The notes: generated from the letters alone by a model not told the origin. A stretch of 7,425 nt of DNA from Ignavibacteriales bacterium (GCA_027349615.1 DAIEML010000116.1:1-7425); one strand, 5' to 3'. Shown: positions 1-6,620, counted from the stretch's first letter. Made by a program: numbers and translations.

Positions 1-27
1 TATCACTCAAAACTTATACAGGAAAAT

Positions 28-363
28 ATGAAGAAACTGTTCACAAACTATAATTTCGAATTCAACAAAAGTGAAAAAAAAATATTAAAAACTTTTTGCA
101 ATCAAAATCTAAAACAAATTCAAGGAGACAATAAATATTTTAACGAAATTAAAATATTTAATTCTTTAATCGATAAACTTAACAGTGATTCTGAAACAGT
201 TAAATTAACAAAAGAAGAAAGAACAAGATTAAAATATCAATTAGAAGAAAATGTAAAATACTTAAAGAAAGAAATGCAGAAGAGCTGGTTCTTAAAAAAA
301 TGGCTTTATAAATCAATGCTTATTCAGTATGAAAATATTGTTGATAAACATTTCAAAGATTAA
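28..363 (+). CDS. small charged hypothetical protein (111 aa)
   Basis: Function not recognised. The ATG at 28 is preceded by AGGA at 20-23, an acceptable ribosome binding site with short spacing, and the frame is open to a TAA at 361-363. The protein is very rich in Lys, Asn and Glu, has no signal peptide or membrane segment, and looks almost entirely helical. A charged central stretch (about residues 60-85, with KLTKEERTRLKYQLEENVKY) may form a short coiled coil. It is followed by an aromatic and basic segment (about 86-100, SWFLKKWLYKSM) that could bind a partner or a membrane surface. There is one Cys, at about residue 24. Base composition matches the neighbours, so nothing suggests recent transfer. 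It lies 107 bases upstream of hutU on the same strand, but that gap gives no strong reason to place it in the hut unit. The codon pattern and start site make it a probable real gene. Confidence 0.7.
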   Translation: MKKLFTNYNFEFNKSEKKILKTFCNQNLKQIQGDNKYFNEIKIFNSLIDKLNSDSETVKLTKEERTRLKYQLEENVKYLKKEMQKSWFLKKWLYKSMLIQYENIVDKHFKD

Positions 364-470
364 TTTTTTTCCATTTATACTTTAAAGAAAAAATAAATAA
401 TTGATTGATTGTCTTTTTGCCAAAAGCATTAAAACAATTTATCAATCAAACAATTAAACAATTGGAATAA
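364..470. promoter_or_regulatory. AT-rich spacer upstream of hutU, possible promoter/regulatory region
   Basis: This 107-base gap most likely holds the hutU promoter. A TATACT at 376-381 resembles a -10 box, with a poor -35 candidate (TTCAAA) about 18 bases before it at 352-357. This organism may not use the sigma-70 consensus, so the assignment is weak. The gap also contains an inverted repeat, TTGATTGAT at 401-409 against ATCAATCAA at 441-449. Within its loop is a small CTTTT/AAAAG hairpin. A series of AACAATT-type 8-mers follows at 433-464. No intrinsic terminator for the upstream gene is visible. Confidence 0.3.
433..464. repeat. imperfect tandem 8-bp repeat just before the hutU start
   Basis: Four consecutive 8-mers can be read: AACAATTT, ATCAATCA, AACAATTA and AACAATTG. 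Three share AACAATT and one is a looser match. The array ends 6 bases before the first possible hutU start codon, so it overlaps the likely 5' leader and the weak GGA ribosome binding site at 464-466. It may be simple AT-rich low-complexity sequence rather than a protein or RNA binding site. Confidence 0.35.
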
Positions 471-2150
471 ATGATGCTCTCAGAAAAAGAAAAACTTGAG
501 ATAAAAGCTCCGCACGGCAACAAACTTACGTGTAAAGGATGGATTCAAGAAGCCGCTATGCGAATGCTTATGAACAATCTTGATATTAATGTAGCTGAAA
601 AACCATCCGAGTTAATTATCTACGGCGGAAGCGGTAAAGCTGCAAGGAATTGGGAATCCTATGAAGCAATAATCAATTCTCTAAAACAATTAGAAAATGA
701 TGAAACTCTTCTTGTTCAATCTGGAAAGCCGGTTGCTGTTTTCAAAACTTATCAAGATGCACCAAGAGTAATTATCTCTAATGCAATGCTCGTACCTAAT
801 TGGGCAAATTGGAATGAATTCAGAAGGCTTGAGCAGCTTGGCTTAACGATGTACGGACAGATGACTGCCGGCAGCTGGATTTACATCGGTACACAAGGAA
901 TTCTTCAAGGCACTTATGAAACTTTTGCAGAATGCGGAAGAAAATATTTTAATAGTGATCTTTCTGGAAAATTTTTACTAACATGCGGACTCGGTGGCAT
1001 GGGCGGCGCTCAGCCATTAGCCGCAACTATGAATGGCGCAGCTTTCCTCGGCATTGATGTTGACAGAAATAGAATTCAGAAAAGATTGGATACTGGCTAT
1101 ATTGATGTTATCTCCGATGATCTTGATGATGCATTGGATAAAGTTTTAAAAGCTAAATTGGAGAGGAAAGCTTTGTCTGTTGGGTTAATTGGAAATGCTG
1201 GCGAAATTCTTCCTCAAATTTTAGCTAAAGGAATTATACCGGATATTTTAACTGATCAAACTTCCGCTCACGATACACTCAATGGTTATGTTCCGATGGG
1301 AATGAGTTTTGAAGAAGCATTAGCTCTGAGAAAAAATAACCCGCAAGAATATATTAAAATGTCAAAGCAAACTATTGTTCACCATGTTCAAGCTATGCTG
1401 GAATTTAAAAAGCGTGGTTCAATCACTTTTGATTACGGAAACAACATACGCGGCGAAGCAAAAGACAATGGTGTTCAAAATGCATTTGATATACCCGGCT
1501 TCGTTCCTGAATTTATTCGTCCTCTTTTTTGTGATGGCAAAGGTCCATTCAGATGGGCTGCACTTTCAGGCGATCCAAAAGATATTTACACGACCGATCA
1601 AGCTGTGAAAGAAACATTCCCAGGAAATAAATCACTTCTCAAATGGATAGACATGGCACAAAAGAAAGTTCACTTCCAAGGATTACCTTCCAGAATATGC
1701 TGGCTTGGTTACGGCGAACGCGCAAAGATGGGAAAAATATTTAACGATCTTGTTGCATCCGGAAAAGTTAGCGCGCCAATTGTTATCGGCCGCGATCATT
1801 TGGATTGCGGATCTGTTGCTTCACCAAACCGAGAAACGGAAGCAATGAAAGATGGAAGCGATGCAATTGCTGATTGGCCGATCTTAAATGCTCTCATGAA
1901 TTCAATCGGCGGCGCAAGTTGGGTTTCTGTACATCATGGCGGTGGAGTCGGAATTGGAAATTCAATTCATGCTGGAATGGTAATTGTTGCTGATGGAACT
2001 AAAGAAGCAGAAAAAAGATTGGAACGAGTTCTTACTTATGATCCAGGTTTAGGAGTTGTTCGTCATGCCGATGCAGGTTATGACCAAGCAATTCAAAACG
2101 CAAATAATTGGGGAATAAAAATCCCTATGTTAAAAAAAGGAAAGGAATAA
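471..2150 (+). CDS. hutU: urocanate hydratase (urocanase)
   Basis: Cytoplasmic NAD+-dependent enzyme of histidine degradation. It converts urocanate to 4-imidazolone-5-propionate, using NAD+ as an electrophilic cofactor. The 559-residue length is normal for the family. The N-terminal block CKGWIQEAA, residues 21-29, and [11 protein letters not shown], residues 52-62, are typical. NAD-binding [10 protein letters not shown] lies at 173-182, and [13 protein letters not shown] at 128-140 is diagnostic. [16 protein letters not shown] at 402-417 is the urocanase signature; its Cys410 corresponds to the active-site cysteine studied in Pseudomonas urocanase. [13 protein letters not shown] near 488-500 is also intact. 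Two adjacent ATGs (471 and 474) are possible starts. The only ribosome binding signal is a weak GGA at 464-466, which favours 474 on spacing. The next gene starts 2 bases after the stop, so the two are probably co-transcribed. The other hut genes are not in the window. Identification is secure. Confidence 0.98.
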   Translation: MMLSEKEKLEIKAPHGNKLTCKGWIQEAAMRMLMNNLDINVAEKPSELIIYGGSGKAARNWESYEAIINSLKQLENDETLLVQSGKPVAVFKTYQDAPRVIISNAMLVPNWANWNEFRRLEQLGLTMYGQMTAGSWIYIGTQGILQGTYETFAECGRKYFNSDLSGKFLLTCGLGGMGGAQPLAATMNGAAFLGIDVDRNRIQKRLDTGYIDVISDDLDDALDKVLKAKLERKALSVGLIGNAGEILPQILAKGIIPDILTDQTSAHDTLNGYVPMGMSFEEALALRKNNPQEYIKMSKQTIVHHVQAMLEFKKRGSITFDYGNNIRGEAKDNGVQNAFDIPGFVPEFIRPLFCDGKGPFRWAALSGDPKDIYTTDQAVKETFPGNKSLLKWIDMAQKKVHFQGLPSRICWLGYGERAKMGKIFNDLVASGKVSAPIVIGRDHLDCGSVASPNRETEAMKDGSDAIADWPILNALMNSIGGASWVSVHHGGGVGIGNSIHAGMVIVADGTKEAEKRLERVLTYDPGLGVVRHADAGYDQAIQNANNWGIKIPMLKKGKE

Positions 2151-2152
2151 AA

Positions 2153-3343
2153 ATGAAAGTAAAAGTATTAATAGCCGATAAGTTTCCCGAACAATATGTT
2201 CAACAATTGAAAGATATTGATTTGGATGTTATCTATTCTCCAAAACTTGGAGAAAATGATTTACCGGAAGCTGCAAAAGATGTTGATATTGTTGTAGTGC
2301 GCTCGACAGTTGTGAATGCTGCAACAATCAATGCGAGTAAAAATTTAAATTTGATAATTCGTGCCGGAGCAGGTGTAAATAATATAGATATTCCAGCTGC
2401 GAATCAAAAAGGAATATACGTTGCTAATTGTCCAGGTATGAATTCTGTTGCAGTTGCAGAATTAGCTATTGGATTGATGATTTCACTTGACCGAAGAATT
2501 CCTGACAATGTAATCGATTTCAGAAATGGTAAATGGAATAAAGGTGAATATTCTAAAGCTGAAGGATTAATGGGAAAGACTTTAGGAATTATTGGTGTTG
2601 GCAATATTGGTAAAGAAGTTGCAAAACGCGCACTTGCATTGGGAATGAATGTGTATGGCAAAGATATTTCCAGAATTGAAGGCATTGCAATTAAAGATTT
2701 CTCTGAGATGAACCAGCTTTTGCCATTATGCGATGTTGTTACTTTGCATTTACCGGCAACTCCTCAAACAAAGGCGTTGTTTAATAAAGAAATGTTCAGT
2801 TATATGAAGCCGAATGCACTTTTAATCAACACAGCACGTGCGGATTTGATTGACCAAGATGCTATGATGGAAGCAATTAAGACTAAAAATATTAGAGTTG
2901 CTCTTGACGTAATTAAAAATGAACCAGAAGAAAAAGCTGGTGAGATAAAATCTCCACTGCAAGAATTAAAAAATGTTTATGTAACTCATCATATTGGTGC
3001 TTCCACTGAGCAAGCTCAAAATGCCGTTGCTGCTGAAACTATTAAAATTATTAAAGATTTTATTTCAAGCGGTGTAATTGCTCATTGGGTAAACAGAGCA
3101 AAAATCTCAGATGCCCATTTCCAATTAGTTGTAAAGCATTATGATAAGCCTGGTGTGTTAGCAAACATTATGAGTATAATTCGCGATAAAAATATTAATA
3201 TTGAAGAAATTGAAAATGTAATTTTTGAAGGCGGAGTTGTTGCATGCTGTACAATGAAATTGAAAAATTCAATTTCTACTGAAATGATTAGACAGATGCA
3301 CGATAACCCTAGTGTCTTAAGCGTTTCACACGTTGCTATTTAA
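2153..3343 (+). CDS. serA: D-3-phosphoglycerate dehydrogenase-like 2-hydroxyacid dehydrogenase with ACT domain
   Basis: NAD-dependent D-2-hydroxyacid dehydrogenase, probably 3-phosphoglycerate dehydrogenase, the first step of serine synthesis (3-phosphoglycerate to 3-phosphohydroxypyruvate). I start it at ATG 2153 (396 aa) because AAGGA at 2141-2145 is well spaced and MKVKVLIAD is a family-like N-terminus. A longer frame from 2108 would overlap hutU and add an unlikely basic tail. The order is substrate domain, Rossmann NAD domain with GVGNIG at 148-153 and acidic D171, then the rest of the substrate domain. The catalytic triad is visible as R229 (NTARAD), E257 (KNEPE) and H280 (HHIGAS). A C-terminal ACT domain (about 328-396, starting HYDKPGVLANI) suggests amino-acid feedback, as in the E. 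coli-type enzyme. The two residues after R229 are Ala-Asp, where the family usually has Gly-Gly or Gly-Thr. Its position directly behind hutU leaves open another 2-hydroxyacid substrate. The gene symbol is therefore tentative. Confidence 0.88.
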   Translation: MKVKVLIADKFPEQYVQQLKDIDLDVIYSPKLGENDLPEAAKDVDIVVVRSTVVNAATINASKNLNLIIRAGAGVNNIDIPAANQKGIYVANCPGMNSVAVAELAIGLMISLDRRIPDNVIDFRNGKWNKGEYSKAEGLMGKTLGIIGVGNIGKEVAKRALALGMNVYGKDISRIEGIAIKDFSEMNQLLPLCDVVTLHLPATPQTKALFNKEMFSYMKPNALLINTARADLIDQDAMMEAIKTKNIRVALDVIKNEPEEKAGEIKSPLQELKNVYVTHHIGASTEQAQNAVAAETIKIIKDFISSGVIAHWVNRAKISDAHFQLVVKHYDKPGVLANIMSIIRDKNINIEEIENVIFEGGVVACCTMKLKNSISTEMIRQMHDNPSVLSVSHVAI

Positions 3344-3352
3344 CTATCAATT

Positions 3353-3378
3353 TAGAGACGCATTGAAATGCGTCTCTA
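3353..3378. repeat. perfect hairpin between converging genes (bidirectional terminator or dispersed palindromic repeat)
   Basis: An 11-base arm, TAGAGACGCAT (3353-3363), pairs perfectly with ATGCGTCTCTA (3368-3378) around a 4-base loop. It occupies almost all of the 36-base gap between two convergent stop codons (3343 on +, 3380 on -), where a shared terminator is expected. Neither side has a run of T after the stem, so it is not a standard intrinsic terminator. The GAGACGCA/TGCGTCTC style is richer in GC than its surroundings and resembles small palindromic repeats that are dispersed in many genomes. Confidence 0.65.
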
Positions 3379-3379
3379 C

Positions 3380-4138
3380 TCAAACATACTTCACTTCAAA
3401 TATGTCGTTGATCATTCCATGGAAATATGGAAGTCGAATAATCTGATTTATTCCTTCTATGTCTTGACTATCAAAATCCAGTATAAATGATGAAATATTA
3501 TCTTTGATGTAATTTTTTGCTTCTTCTGAAATATTTTCTCCGAAATTAATTTCTTCAACTTTGTCATAAATTAAATTGCTTATGCCTACCAAGTTTTCAT
3601 GCAATTTAGTTATGAGTGATTCGTCTTTAGAAGCGAAAATAAAATTTACAAAGGGTATTGATAGAGTATCGACAATTTCTTCAGCAAGACTAATTCCAGT
3701 TGTGAACTTTTTTCCTGAGAAATTGGAATCACCAGCAATTATTAAATTTTGGTTTTTTGCTTTTGCTTCATCTGTTATGATTTTTACATTCACTGCAGAG
3801 TCATAAATTTCTTGGAACAATATTTTACTCAATACTACTTCAACAGATGAAACATCACCCAATAAGCTTATTTCAGTAATTTCTTTTTGTGGTGAATTAT
3901 AATATATAAAAGAATTGCTAAGCGTTCCTTCAAATGATATTCCAAATGATTTGGAGACGAACAAATCATTATTTTTTATAATATCAATAGTTGGAATTAA
4001 ACCGATACAATTGTTTATTTTTTTCATTTCATTTACAATTAAAGCAGAAGGAAGAAATTTAACTCCATCTTTTAAATTATCTGGAAGGTTAGAAGCAATT
4101 AATCTTGAAAAAATATTTTGTGGGAAAAGGATATTCAT
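3380..4138 (-). CDS. divergent MqnA-like (chorismate dehydratase / periplasmic-binding-protein fold) protein
   Basis: A 252-residue soluble protein whose pattern best fits the MqnA/MqnD superfamily. MqnA makes 3-enolpyruvyl-benzoate from chorismate in the futalosine menaquinone pathway. The supporting blocks, in family order, are INNCIGLIPTIDIIKN at 41-56 (like the D-x-GL-IPSIEY block), FGISFEGTLSNSFIYY at 65-80, GDVSSVEVVLSKILFQE at 94-110, NLIIAGDSNF at 131-140 (like the family's LLIGD segment), and SLAEEIVDTLSIPFVNFIF at 150-168. A helical C-terminus (SEEAKNYIKDNISSF, 204-218) follows. The usual N-terminal block around Y-L-N-x-x-P is not recognisable, and the protein is slightly short, so enzymatic activity is uncertain. 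It could instead be a relative with another ligand. The ATG at 4138 has no clear ribosome binding site; the preceding - strand sequence is AT-rich after the rplS terminator, with a TATACT (complement of 4157-4162) that may be a -10 box. It converges on the dehydrogenase gene. No other menaquinone gene is present. Confidence 0.55.
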   Translation of the reverse strand: MNILFPQNIFSRLIASNLPDNLKDGVKFLPSALIVNEMKKINNCIGLIPTIDIIKNNDLFVSKSFGISFEGTLSNSFIYYNSPQKEITEISLLGDVSSVEVVLSKILFQEIYDSAVNVKIITDEAKAKNQNLIIAGDSNFSGKKFTTGISLAEEIVDTLSIPFVNFIFASKDESLITKLHENLVGISNLIYDKVEEINFGENISEEAKNYIKDNISSFILDFDSQDIEGINQIIRLPYFHGMINDIFEVKYV

Positions 4139-4161
4139 TTTATTTATTAGTTCATTCAGTA

Positions 4162-4197
4162 TAAAAAAATTAAGGGCATAAATTATATGCCCTTAAT
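4162..4197 (-). terminator. intrinsic terminator of the rpsP-rplS operon
   Basis: A perfect 12-bp stem (4169-4180 pairing with 4186-4197) encloses the 5-base loop at 4181-4185, with the GC-rich core GGGCAT/ATGCCC. Read on the - strand it is followed directly by seven Ts (the A run at 4163-4169), partly shared with the base of the stem. It lies about 30 bases past the rplS stop codon. Both position and orientation fit termination of the translation gene cluster. The A-rich tract is on one side only; beyond 4197 on the + strand there is only a weak ACAATTTT, so it is directional. Confidence 0.9.
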
Positions 4198-4226
4198 ACA
4201 ATTTTAACTCTGATAAATTATTTTTG

Positions 4227-4568
4227 TCAGCTTTTAGATTTAATTCTTGCAGCTTTGCCGGAAAGATTACGCAGGTAATAAAGTTTTGCTCTCCTAACAT
4301 TTCCTTCTTTAAGCAATTCAATTTTTGCAATTTTAGGTGAATAGAAAGGGAAAATTCTTTCAACACCAACGCCGCTGGAAATTTTTCTAACTGTAAAAGT
4401 TTTATTTATTCCACTGCCTCTAATGTTGAGAACATCGCCTTCGAAAGGCTGTAGTCTTTCTTTATCACCTTCGATTACTCTAACGTGAACTCGAATGTGG
4501 TCACCAGGTCTAAAACTGGGAATTTCAGTTTTCATTTGATCTGGTAAAATACTATTTAAGTTAATCAT
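4227..4568 (-). CDS. rplS: 50S ribosomal protein L19
   Basis: L19 sits at the interface of the 30S and 50S subunits and contributes to an intersubunit bridge. With the ATG at 4568 the protein is 113 residues, the normal size. Family blocks are present in order: [20 protein letters not shown] (about 21-40), [14 protein letters not shown] (about 44-57), [20 protein letters not shown] (about 60-79) and [19 protein letters not shown] (about 92-110). I choose ATG 4568 because GGAG (complement of 4575-4578) lies 6 bases upstream. A TTG 12 bases earlier (4580) would start inside that ribosome binding site. The start overlaps the end of trmD by 8 bases (ATGATTAA), so the two are probably translationally coupled. 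It is the last gene of the cluster and precedes a strong terminator. Confidence 0.98.
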   Translation of the reverse strand: MINLNSILPDQMKTEIPSFRPGDHIRVHVRVIEGDKERLQPFEGDVLNIRGSGINKTFTVRKISSGVGVERIFPFYSPKIAKIELLKEGNVRRAKLYYLRNLSGKAARIKSKS

Positions 4569-5253
4569 TTTTTTCTCCAATATTATTAAAATTTCTCCAC
4601 TTTTCAGTTAAAAGCTTTGATTGTTCTTCTTTCCATTTTTTAATTTCTTTTTCATTGCCGGAAAGCAAAACATCAGGGACTTTCATTCCGCGGTACTCAG
4701 CTGGCCTTGTATAATAAGGAGCTTCGATTTTATCGCCATCCTGAAAAGAATCATTTAATGCAGATTCACTATCATTAAGAACGCCGGGCAAAACTCTAAT
4801 TAATGCATCAATCATAATTAAAGCAGGAAGTTCTCCTCCGGTAAGAACAAAATTTCCGATTGAAATTTCGTCAGTCGCAAATTTTTCTCTAACACGATCA
4901 TCAATTTCCTTATAATGTCCGGTAACAAAAATTATATTTTGAGCAAGAGAAAAACGATTAGCAACTTTTTGATTAAATATTTTTCCTTTCGGAGTTGTAA
5001 AAATTATGTGATCGTATTTTCTCTCTGTCAAAAGATTTTCAATACATTCAAAGAACGGTTCCGGCTTAAGCACCATTCCAGGGCCGCCGCCAAAAGGCTT
5101 ATCATCAATTTGTTTGTGTTTGTTAAATGCGTAATCTCTTAAATTATGAATTACGTTTTTAACTTTTCCTTTATCCTGCGCTCTTTTTATGATACTTGAA
5201 TTTAGCGGGCTTGCTAGTAGATCGGGAACAGCAGAAATTACGTCAATCCTCAT
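4561..5253 (-). CDS. trmD: tRNA (guanine-N1-)-methyltransferase
   Basis: Uses S-adenosylmethionine to methylate N1 of G37 next to the anticodon in tRNAs with G36, preventing +1 frameshifts. The protein is 230 residues when started at MRIDVIS (ATG 5253), the usual family N-terminus. ATGs at 5256 and 5268 are in frame, but a GGGAG sits directly against 5268, too close to serve it. [12 protein letters not shown] at 50-61, the trefoil-knot SAM segments TTPKG (86-90) and [11 protein letters not shown] (111-121), [14 protein letters not shown] (131-144) and [14 protein letters not shown] (180-193) are clear. R153 and D168 (in NDSF) match the E. coli catalytic residues R154 and D169. At the E. coli GRYEG loop this protein has GHYKE, so the usual glycine is Glu116. 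It overlaps rimM by 11 bases and rplS by 8, indicating tight coupling within the cluster. Confidence 0.97.
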   Translation of the reverse strand: MRIDVISAVPDLLASPLNSSIIKRAQDKGKVKNVIHNLRDYAFNKHKQIDDKPFGGGPGMVLKPEPFFECIENLLTERKYDHIIFTTPKGKIFNQKVANRFSLAQNIIFVTGHYKEIDDRVREKFATDEISIGNFVLTGGELPALIMIDALIRVLPGVLNDSESALNDSFQDGDKIEAPYYTRPAEYRGMKVPDVLLSGNEKEIKKWKEEQSKLLTEKWRNFNNIGEKND

Positions 5254-5755
5254 CATCGTATAAAGCATCTCCCGGCTTAAGCACTAAAATTTTTTTCTCC
5301 GGGTCAAAACTTTCAATAAATTCAAACGCAGCCGGAATTAATATTTCTTCGCCTAAATTATCAATCAAATAAACATCATTTGCAGGATACTTAAGAACAT
5401 CTTTTATTACTCCAAGTAAAACATTATTACGATAAACTTGACTTCCAATTAAATCATGAATATAGAAATAATTTTCAGGAAGTTTAACTAAATTCATTTG
5501 ATCGACAAATATTTCTTTGCCGATCAAAATTTCAGATTCACTTGCAGAATTAAAATTTCTAAATTTCAACAAGAACGAATTTTTTTGATGTTTAACCTTT
5601 TCAACTACAAATTCTTTCTTGTCGTCAAAAAAATCCAAATAAACTTTATTAAGATCAAAAAACCTTTCAGGAAAATCGGTATATGATAAAATTTTTACAA
5701 ATCCTTCATTACCATATACCGATACAATTTTGGCAATTAAGTAAAACTCATTCAC
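5243..5755 (-). CDS. rimM: ribosome maturation factor RimM
   Basis: Assists late 30S assembly, binding S19 and the head of 16S rRNA. The 170-residue length is normal. The N-terminal RimM barrel (about 1-87) has LIAKIVSVYGNEGFVKI at 6-22, corresponding to the usual G-x-I-x-x-x-H-G-x-x-G-E-V block, here with Tyr14 in place of the common His. SESEILIGKEIFV at 72-84 is the typical end of that domain. The C-terminal PRC-barrel half (about 96-167) shows YFYIHDLIGSQVY, LGVIKDVL, EEILIPAA and KILVLKPGDAL. The start is a GTG at 5755; no in-frame ATG lies upstream before the khpA stop, and the ATG at 5751 is out of frame. The ribosome binding site is poor (only AAGA). It begins 23 bases after khpA and overlaps trmD. 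A divergent but confident member, supported by gene order. Confidence 0.94.
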   Translation of the reverse strand: MNEFYLIAKIVSVYGNEGFVKILSYTDFPERFFDLNKVYLDFFDDKKEFVVEKVKHQKNSFLLKFRNFNSASESEILIGKEIFVDQMNLVKLPENYFYIHDLIGSQVYRNNVLLGVIKDVLKYPANDVYLIDNLGEEILIPAAFEFIESFDPEKKILVLKPGDALYDDED

Positions 5756-5778
5756 TCTTAAAAATATGAAATTTTACT

Positions 5779-6012
5779 TTAGTCCAATATTTCTAAAATG
5801 GCTCTTTTGCCTTCCTTAGCAGCAACAGCTGTAAGCAGTGTTCTCATGGCTTGAGCTGTTTTACCCTGCTTTCCAATTACTTTCCCGATATCGTCCGATT
5901 GAACTTTGAGGGAAAGGACAACCTTATTCTCCTCTTGCATTTTTTCTTCGATAGAAACACTATCGGGAGAATCTACAAGGTGTTTAGCGATAAATTCAAT
6001 GAACTCTTTCAT
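5779..6012 (-). CDS. khpA: KH-domain RNA-binding protein KhpA (YlqC family)
   Basis: A 77-residue single KH-domain protein. In Gram-positive bacteria the family (often with KhpB) binds many RNAs and influences cell division and elongation; its role here is inferred. The RNA-contacting GxxG loop is visible as GKQG in DIGKVIGKQGKTAQAMRTLL (41-60), the family hallmark, followed by AAKEGKRAILEI. Length and end points are exactly typical. The ATG at 6012 is preceded by a strong GGAGG (complement of 6022-6026) 9 bases away. It sits between rpsP and rimM, as in Firmicutes (rpsP-ylqC-ylqD-rimM) but without ylqD. The 70-base gap before it shows no promoter I can defend, so it is probably read from the rpsP transcript. 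Confidence 0.97.
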   Translation of the reverse strand: MKEFIEFIAKHLVDSPDSVSIEEKMQEENKVVLSLKVQSDDIGKVIGKQGKTAQAMRTLLTAVAAKEGKRAILEILD

Positions 6013-6082
6013 AGAAAGAAGCCTCCTATATTACTGCCGGGAGCTTTTAGAAATAATGTACTGCAGAAACTACTTTAAAGAA

Positions 6083-6556
6083 TTATTCTTTATTTTCAGT
6101 TTCATTTTCAGAAGCAGCGCCCTTTACTTCTGGCGTACTTTCTTCAATATTTTCAACTACTTCTTTGTTGGCCTTTTCTTGTGAAACGACTTCACTAGCA
6201 GTCTTTTTCTTGGAAGAAATGCTTTTAACCTTTGCTTCTCTAATCTTAGCCCACTTATCTAATTCTTCCTGAATTTTTTCTTCCGTCAATCCTCTGTGCT
6301 TCAACTCTCTTTTTAATATAATTCCTTTTTGACTTAGAAGACTTTTCACTGTATCGGTTGGTTGAGCGCCAACATTCAGCCAATACATTGCTCTGTCTTC
6401 CTTAATATCAATTGTAGAAGGATCTGTTAAAGGATTATATAAGCCAATTGCTTCAAGAAATTTTCCATCACGAGGGGATCTAGAATCGGCAGCAACAACT
6501 TTATATATCGGTTGTTTTTTCTTTCCAATTCTTCTTAATCTTAACTTAACTGACAA
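6083..6556 (-). CDS. rpsP: 30S ribosomal protein S16 with charged C-terminal extension
   Basis: S16 is an early-assembly 30S protein that binds the 5' domain of 16S rRNA. The core (about 1-85) is clear: [20 protein letters not shown], residues 2-21, then [20 protein letters not shown] (23-42) and [20 protein letters not shown] (55-74). Most bacterial S16 proteins are about 80-90 residues; this one is 157. The tail has a Lys/Arg-rich helical part (about 91-118) and then an acidic, Ser/Thr/Glu-rich, probably disordered end (about 119-157). Such tails are known in Bacteroidota relatives. The start is TTG at 6556, chosen because a full GGAGG (complement of 6567-6571) lies 10 bases upstream and the next residues are the family N-terminus; no in-frame ATG fits. 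It follows ffh by 64 bases. Confidence 0.97.
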   Translation of the reverse strand: MSVKLRLRRIGKKKQPIYKVVAADSRSPRDGKFLEAIGLYNPLTDPSTIDIKEDRAMYWLNVGAQPTDTVKSLLSQKGIILKRELKHRGLTEEKIQEELDKWAKIREAKVKSISSKKKTASEVVSQEKANKEVVENIEESTPEVKGAASENETENKE

Positions 6557-6620
6557 GTTTTTTGAACCTCCAAATATAATACACTATTTTAATTAAATAT
6601 TTAACTATTTACTAACAATA

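Noticed and set aside
1375..1608. Open frame inside hutU, + strand
   Set aside because: It lies wholly within a certain gene in another frame, and its residues show no domain.
2108..2152. Longer start for the phosphoglycerate-dehydrogenase-like gene
   Set aside because: It would overlap the end of hutU and add a basic 15-residue tail not seen in the family. ATG 2153 has AAGGA at a good distance and a typical N-terminus.
2404..2685. Open frame opposite the dehydrogenase gene
   Set aside because: It is antisense to the Rossmann domain of a certain gene, a usual shadow of codon bias.
3576..4181. Two open frames on the + strand opposite the MqnA-like gene
   Set aside because: The - strand frame has family-like blocks and spans the region. 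The + strand translations are low-complexity and Phe/Ser-rich, as expected for antisense reading.
4569..4580. TTG start for rplS 12 bases upstream
   Set aside because: That codon overlaps the GGAG ribosome binding site serving ATG 4568, and L19 proteins typically begin at the chosen position.
5254..5268. Upstream ATGs for trmD
   Set aside because: The GGGAG touches the ATG at 5268, leaving no spacing. The family N-terminus M-R-I-D-V matches ATG 5253, although 5256 cannot be excluded.
6013..6082. Possible promoter or RNA element between rpsP and khpA
   Set aside because: Only a short CTGCAG palindrome and a strong khpA ribosome binding site are visible. No convincing -10/-35 pair or terminator is present.
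4915..6184. Several short + strand frames opposite trmD, rimM, khpA and rpsP
   Set aside because: All are antisense to conserved genes with clear motifs, and none has a ribosome binding site or domain.
6557..6620. Possible separate rpsP promoter between ffh and rpsP
   Set aside because: The only TATTAT-like box is too close to the ribosome binding site to be a credible -10, and the rest is plain AT-rich sequence.
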